From Roseiarcus sp963780825 (GTDB lineage Bacteria; Pseudomonadota; Alphaproteobacteria; Rhizobiales; Beijerinckiaceae): DNA of 64,000 nucleotides. The notes under the pieces were generated by a model. It was not told the DNA's origin. It saw only the letters and a program-made list of their open reading frames with translations, and did not search any database. The position numbers and the translations under genes are program-made. Each line of letters opens with the position of its first letter. The stretch's first letter is position 1. Where the stretch lies: positions 1 through 64,000 of the forward strand of contig CAWADL010000005.1 of assembly GCA_963780825.1 (NCBI GenBank), given 5' to 3'. Positions 62,294 through 64,000 of the stretch are shown here, in pieces.

Positions 62294-62993
62294 CGCCAAG
62301 GATAAGGGCGGCAAGGCCGCCAAGACTGACACGGCCAAGGGCGGCGCGCCGAAAGGCGGCGGCAAGCCGGAGCCGAAGGCAAAGGGCGGCGGACGTCCGA
62401 GCCAGAGCGAAGTCGCGGCCGCCGGCAAGGTGAAGACCGCGCCGAAGGATTATGTCGCGCGGCTGAAGGCCCAGTACGAGCAGGAGATCATCCCCGCGCT
62501 CGTCAAGGAGTTCGGCTACAAGAACAAGATGCAGGTGCCGAAGATCGAAAAGATCGTGCTCAACATGGGCGTCGGCGAAGCGGTCAACGACACCAAGAAG
62601 GTGACGTCGGCCGCCAATGATCTCGCGTTGATTGCTGGTCAGAAGCCGGTCGTCACTCGCGCGCGGAAGGCGATCTCGACCTTCAAGGTGCGCGAGAACA
62701 TGCCGATCGGCGCCAAGGTTACGCTGCGCAAGACGCGCATGTATGAGTTCCTGGATCGTTTGGTCACGATTGCTCTGCCTCGCGTCAGAGACTTCCGCGG
62801 CCTCGATCCGAAGAGCTTTGACGGGCGCGGCAATTTTGCGCTCGGCATCAAAGAGCACATCATCTTCCCGGAGATCGACTACGACAAGACCGAGTCGATG
62901 CTGGGTCTCGACATCGTGGTCTGCACGACCGCGAAGAGTGACGCCGAGGCGCGCGCGTTGTTGCGCGCCTTCAATTTCCCGTTCCGGCAGTGA
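62286..62993 (+). CDS. rplE: 50S ribosomal protein L5 with N-terminal extension
   Basis: 235 residues, about 50 more than the usual 180-185. The L5 core begins near YVARLKAQYEQEIIPALVKE (residue 56) and runs through KIEKIVLNMGVGEAVNDTKK to the end ALLRAFNFPFRQ. The first 50 residues are Lys/Gly/Ala-rich (KDKGGKAAKTDTAKGGAPKG) and probably disordered. The ATG at 62286 overlaps rplX by 8 bases; no internal ATG with a ribosome site lies nearer the core, so the extension seems to be translated. Confidence 0.96.
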   Translation: MADAKDKGGKAAKTDTAKGGAPKGGGKPEPKAKGGGRPSQSEVAAAGKVKTAPKDYVARLKAQYEQEIIPALVKEFGYKNKMQVPKIEKIVLNMGVGEAVNDTKKVTSAANDLALIAGQKPVVTRARKAISTFKVRENMPIGAKVTLRKTRMYEFLDRLVTIALPRVRDFRGLDPKSFDGRGNFALGIKEHIIFPEIDYDKTESMLGLDIVVCTTAKSDAEARALLRAFNFPFRQ

Positions 62994-63030
62994 GCCCTAG
63001 GGTTCAAACGCGGAAAATCGGAGGCCTTTG

Positions 63031-63336
63031 ATGGCAAAGAAGAGTGCGGTTGAAAATAATTTGCGCAAGCAGCGGATGGTGAAGAAATTCGCCGCGCGCC
63101 GCAAGCGTCTGCTCGATGTCGCCAACAGCGAAGCCAATTCGATGGAGCTGCGGTTCGAGGCGCGGTTAAAGCTCGCCGAGCTGCCGCGCAACGGCGCGGC
63201 CAATCGCGTGCGCAATCGTTGTCAGGTAACGGGTCGTCCGCGCGCCTATTATCGCAAGCTCAAGATGAGCCGCATTGCGCTGCGCGAATTGGGCAACAAG
63301 GGCCTGATTCCGGGCCTCGTTAAGTCGAGCTGGTAA
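63031..63336 (+). CDS. rpsN: 30S ribosomal protein S14 (zinc-free type)
   Basis: 101 residues; ATG at 63031 after GGAGG. MAKKSAVENNLRKQRMVKKF and NRCQVTGRPRAYYRKLKMSR; only one Cys, so it is the C-minus, zinc-independent form. Confidence 0.97.
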   Translation: MAKKSAVENNLRKQRMVKKFAARRKRLLDVANSEANSMELRFEARLKLAELPRNGAANRVRNRCQVTGRPRAYYRKLKMSRIALRELGNKGLIPGLVKSSW

Positions 63337-63349
63337 GGGAGACCGGATC

Positions 63350-63748
63350 ATGGCAGTCAACGATCCGCTGGGCGACATGCTCACACGCATCCGCAATGCG
63401 CAGATGCGTCGTCGCGGCAAGGTCTCCACGCCCGGCTCGCGGCTTCGGCAGAACGTGCTCGACGTCTTGCAGACAGAGGGCTACATCCGCGGCTATTCGA
63501 CCACGGACTACGGCAACGGCCGCACCGAGTTCGAGATCGAGCTCAAATATTTCGACAACCAACCGGTCATTCGCAAGATTGACCGGGTCTCCAAGCCGGG
63601 CCGGCGCGTCTATGTCGCCGTCGACGGCATGCCGCGCGTCGCCAATGGTCTCGGCGTCTCGATCCTCTCCACGCCGAAAGGCGTGATGGCGGATCACGAC
63701 GCTCGCGAGGCTCATGTCGGCGGCGAAGTGCTCTGCACCGTGTTCTGA
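63350..63748 (+). CDS. rpsH: 30S ribosomal protein S8
   Basis: 132 residues; NDPLGDMLTRIRNAQMRRRG and RRVYVAVDGMPRVANGLGVS, ending GGEVLCTVF. Central 16S binder and, in Escherichia coli, the repressor of the spc operon. Confidence 0.97.
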   Translation: MAVNDPLGDMLTRIRNAQMRRRGKVSTPGSRLRQNVLDVLQTEGYIRGYSTTDYGNGRTEFEIELKYFDNQPVIRKIDRVSKPGRRVYVAVDGMPRVANGLGVSILSTPKGVMADHDAREAHVGGEVLCTVF

Positions 63749-63761
63749 CGAGGGTTCTGCA

Positions 63762-64000
63762 ATGTCTCGTGTCGGGAAGAAACCCGTCGTCATCCCCTCC
63801 GGCGTCACCGCCAAGGTCGAGGGTCAGCATGTCGCCGTCAAAGGCGCCAAGGGCGAACTGAAGTTCACCGTGCCGGATGCGGTGGCGGTCAAGTTCGAGA
63901 GCGGCTCGGTGTCCGTCACCCCGCTCAATCAAGATAAGCGCTCGCGCGCCCTCTGGGGCACCGCGCGGGCGCGAGTGCAAAATCTGGTCGACGGCGTGAC
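63762..64000 (+). CDS. rplF: 50S ribosomal protein L6, 5' part (runs off the right edge)
   Basis: The first 79 residues: MSRVGKKPVVIPSGVTAKVE, VAVKGAKGELKFTVPDAV and RALWGTARARVQNLVDG. About 45% of the protein is inside the window. Confidence 0.96.
   Translation, partial: MSRVGKKPVVIPSGVTAKVEGQHVAVKGAKGELKFTVPDAVAVKFESGSVSVTPLNQDKRSRALWGTARARVQNLVDGV

Overview
The window looks like chromosome of a GC-rich alphaproteobacterium of the order Hyphomicrobiales (Rhizobiales). The str-S10-spc ribosomal order, ptsP next to prfA, a ROSE-type RNA thermometer on hsp20, an amino acid:[carrier protein] ligase, a HvrA-like H-NS protein and the widespread 'CGTCATTGCGAGCGAAGCGAAGC' type intergenic palindrome all point that way. 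A Beijerinckiaceae or Methylocystaceae-like host is a guess, not shown.

Positions 1-32.9 kb are an accessory surface-polysaccharide island with patchy base composition. It holds glycosyltransferases (edge fragment, 10742, 22891, plus broken ones at 12263, 13115 and 30214), a plant-like GDP-mannose 3,5-epimerase, an ExoQ-type polymerase/ligase, a Wzx flippase, a Wza-type exporter, a FkbM methyltransferase, a sulfotransferase, two GNAT acyltransferases, a secreted beta-helix protein and a Hint-domain surface protein. Two small systems sit inside it. The first is a carrier-protein module: an amino acid:[carrier protein] ligase, an acyl-CoA-dehydrogenase-like flavoprotein and a carrier protein, beside a GNAT protein. 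The second is a compact exosortase unit: a 71-residue substrate with a C-terminal sorting signal, a stand-alone exosortase and a small anchored partner. An ATP-grasp plus second carrier-protein pair lies between them. The island ends with a decayed ISNCY-like element flanked by a 15-bp duplication, a glycosyltransferase remnant and an H-NS gene.

Positions 33-51.5 kb are core metabolism and housekeeping: an L,D-transpeptidase, an FMN reductase, an Fsr-like MFS pump, infC (probable ATT start), an incomplete LivK-LivM transporter, ptsP, prfA, a HxlR regulator, a SemiSWEET, a cytochrome c, an orphan ParA, zwf, a META-domain lipoprotein-like protein, hsp20, an HpcH/HpaI aldolase and a Spy/CpxP-like protein. 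The gaps carry at least three families of palindromic repeats.

Positions 51.6-64 kb are the str-S10-spc operon, read on the plus strand from a good sigma-70 promoter: rpsL, rpsG, fusA, tuf, rpsJ, rplC, rplD, rplW, rplB, rpsS, rplV, rpsC, rplP, rpmC, rpsQ, rplN, rplX, rplE, rpsN, rpsH and the start of rplF.

Caution: single-base indels break fusA, rplD and ptsP, which should be intact in a living cell. The assembly therefore probably contains indel errors, and the 'pseudogenes' reported in the island may partly be errors too.
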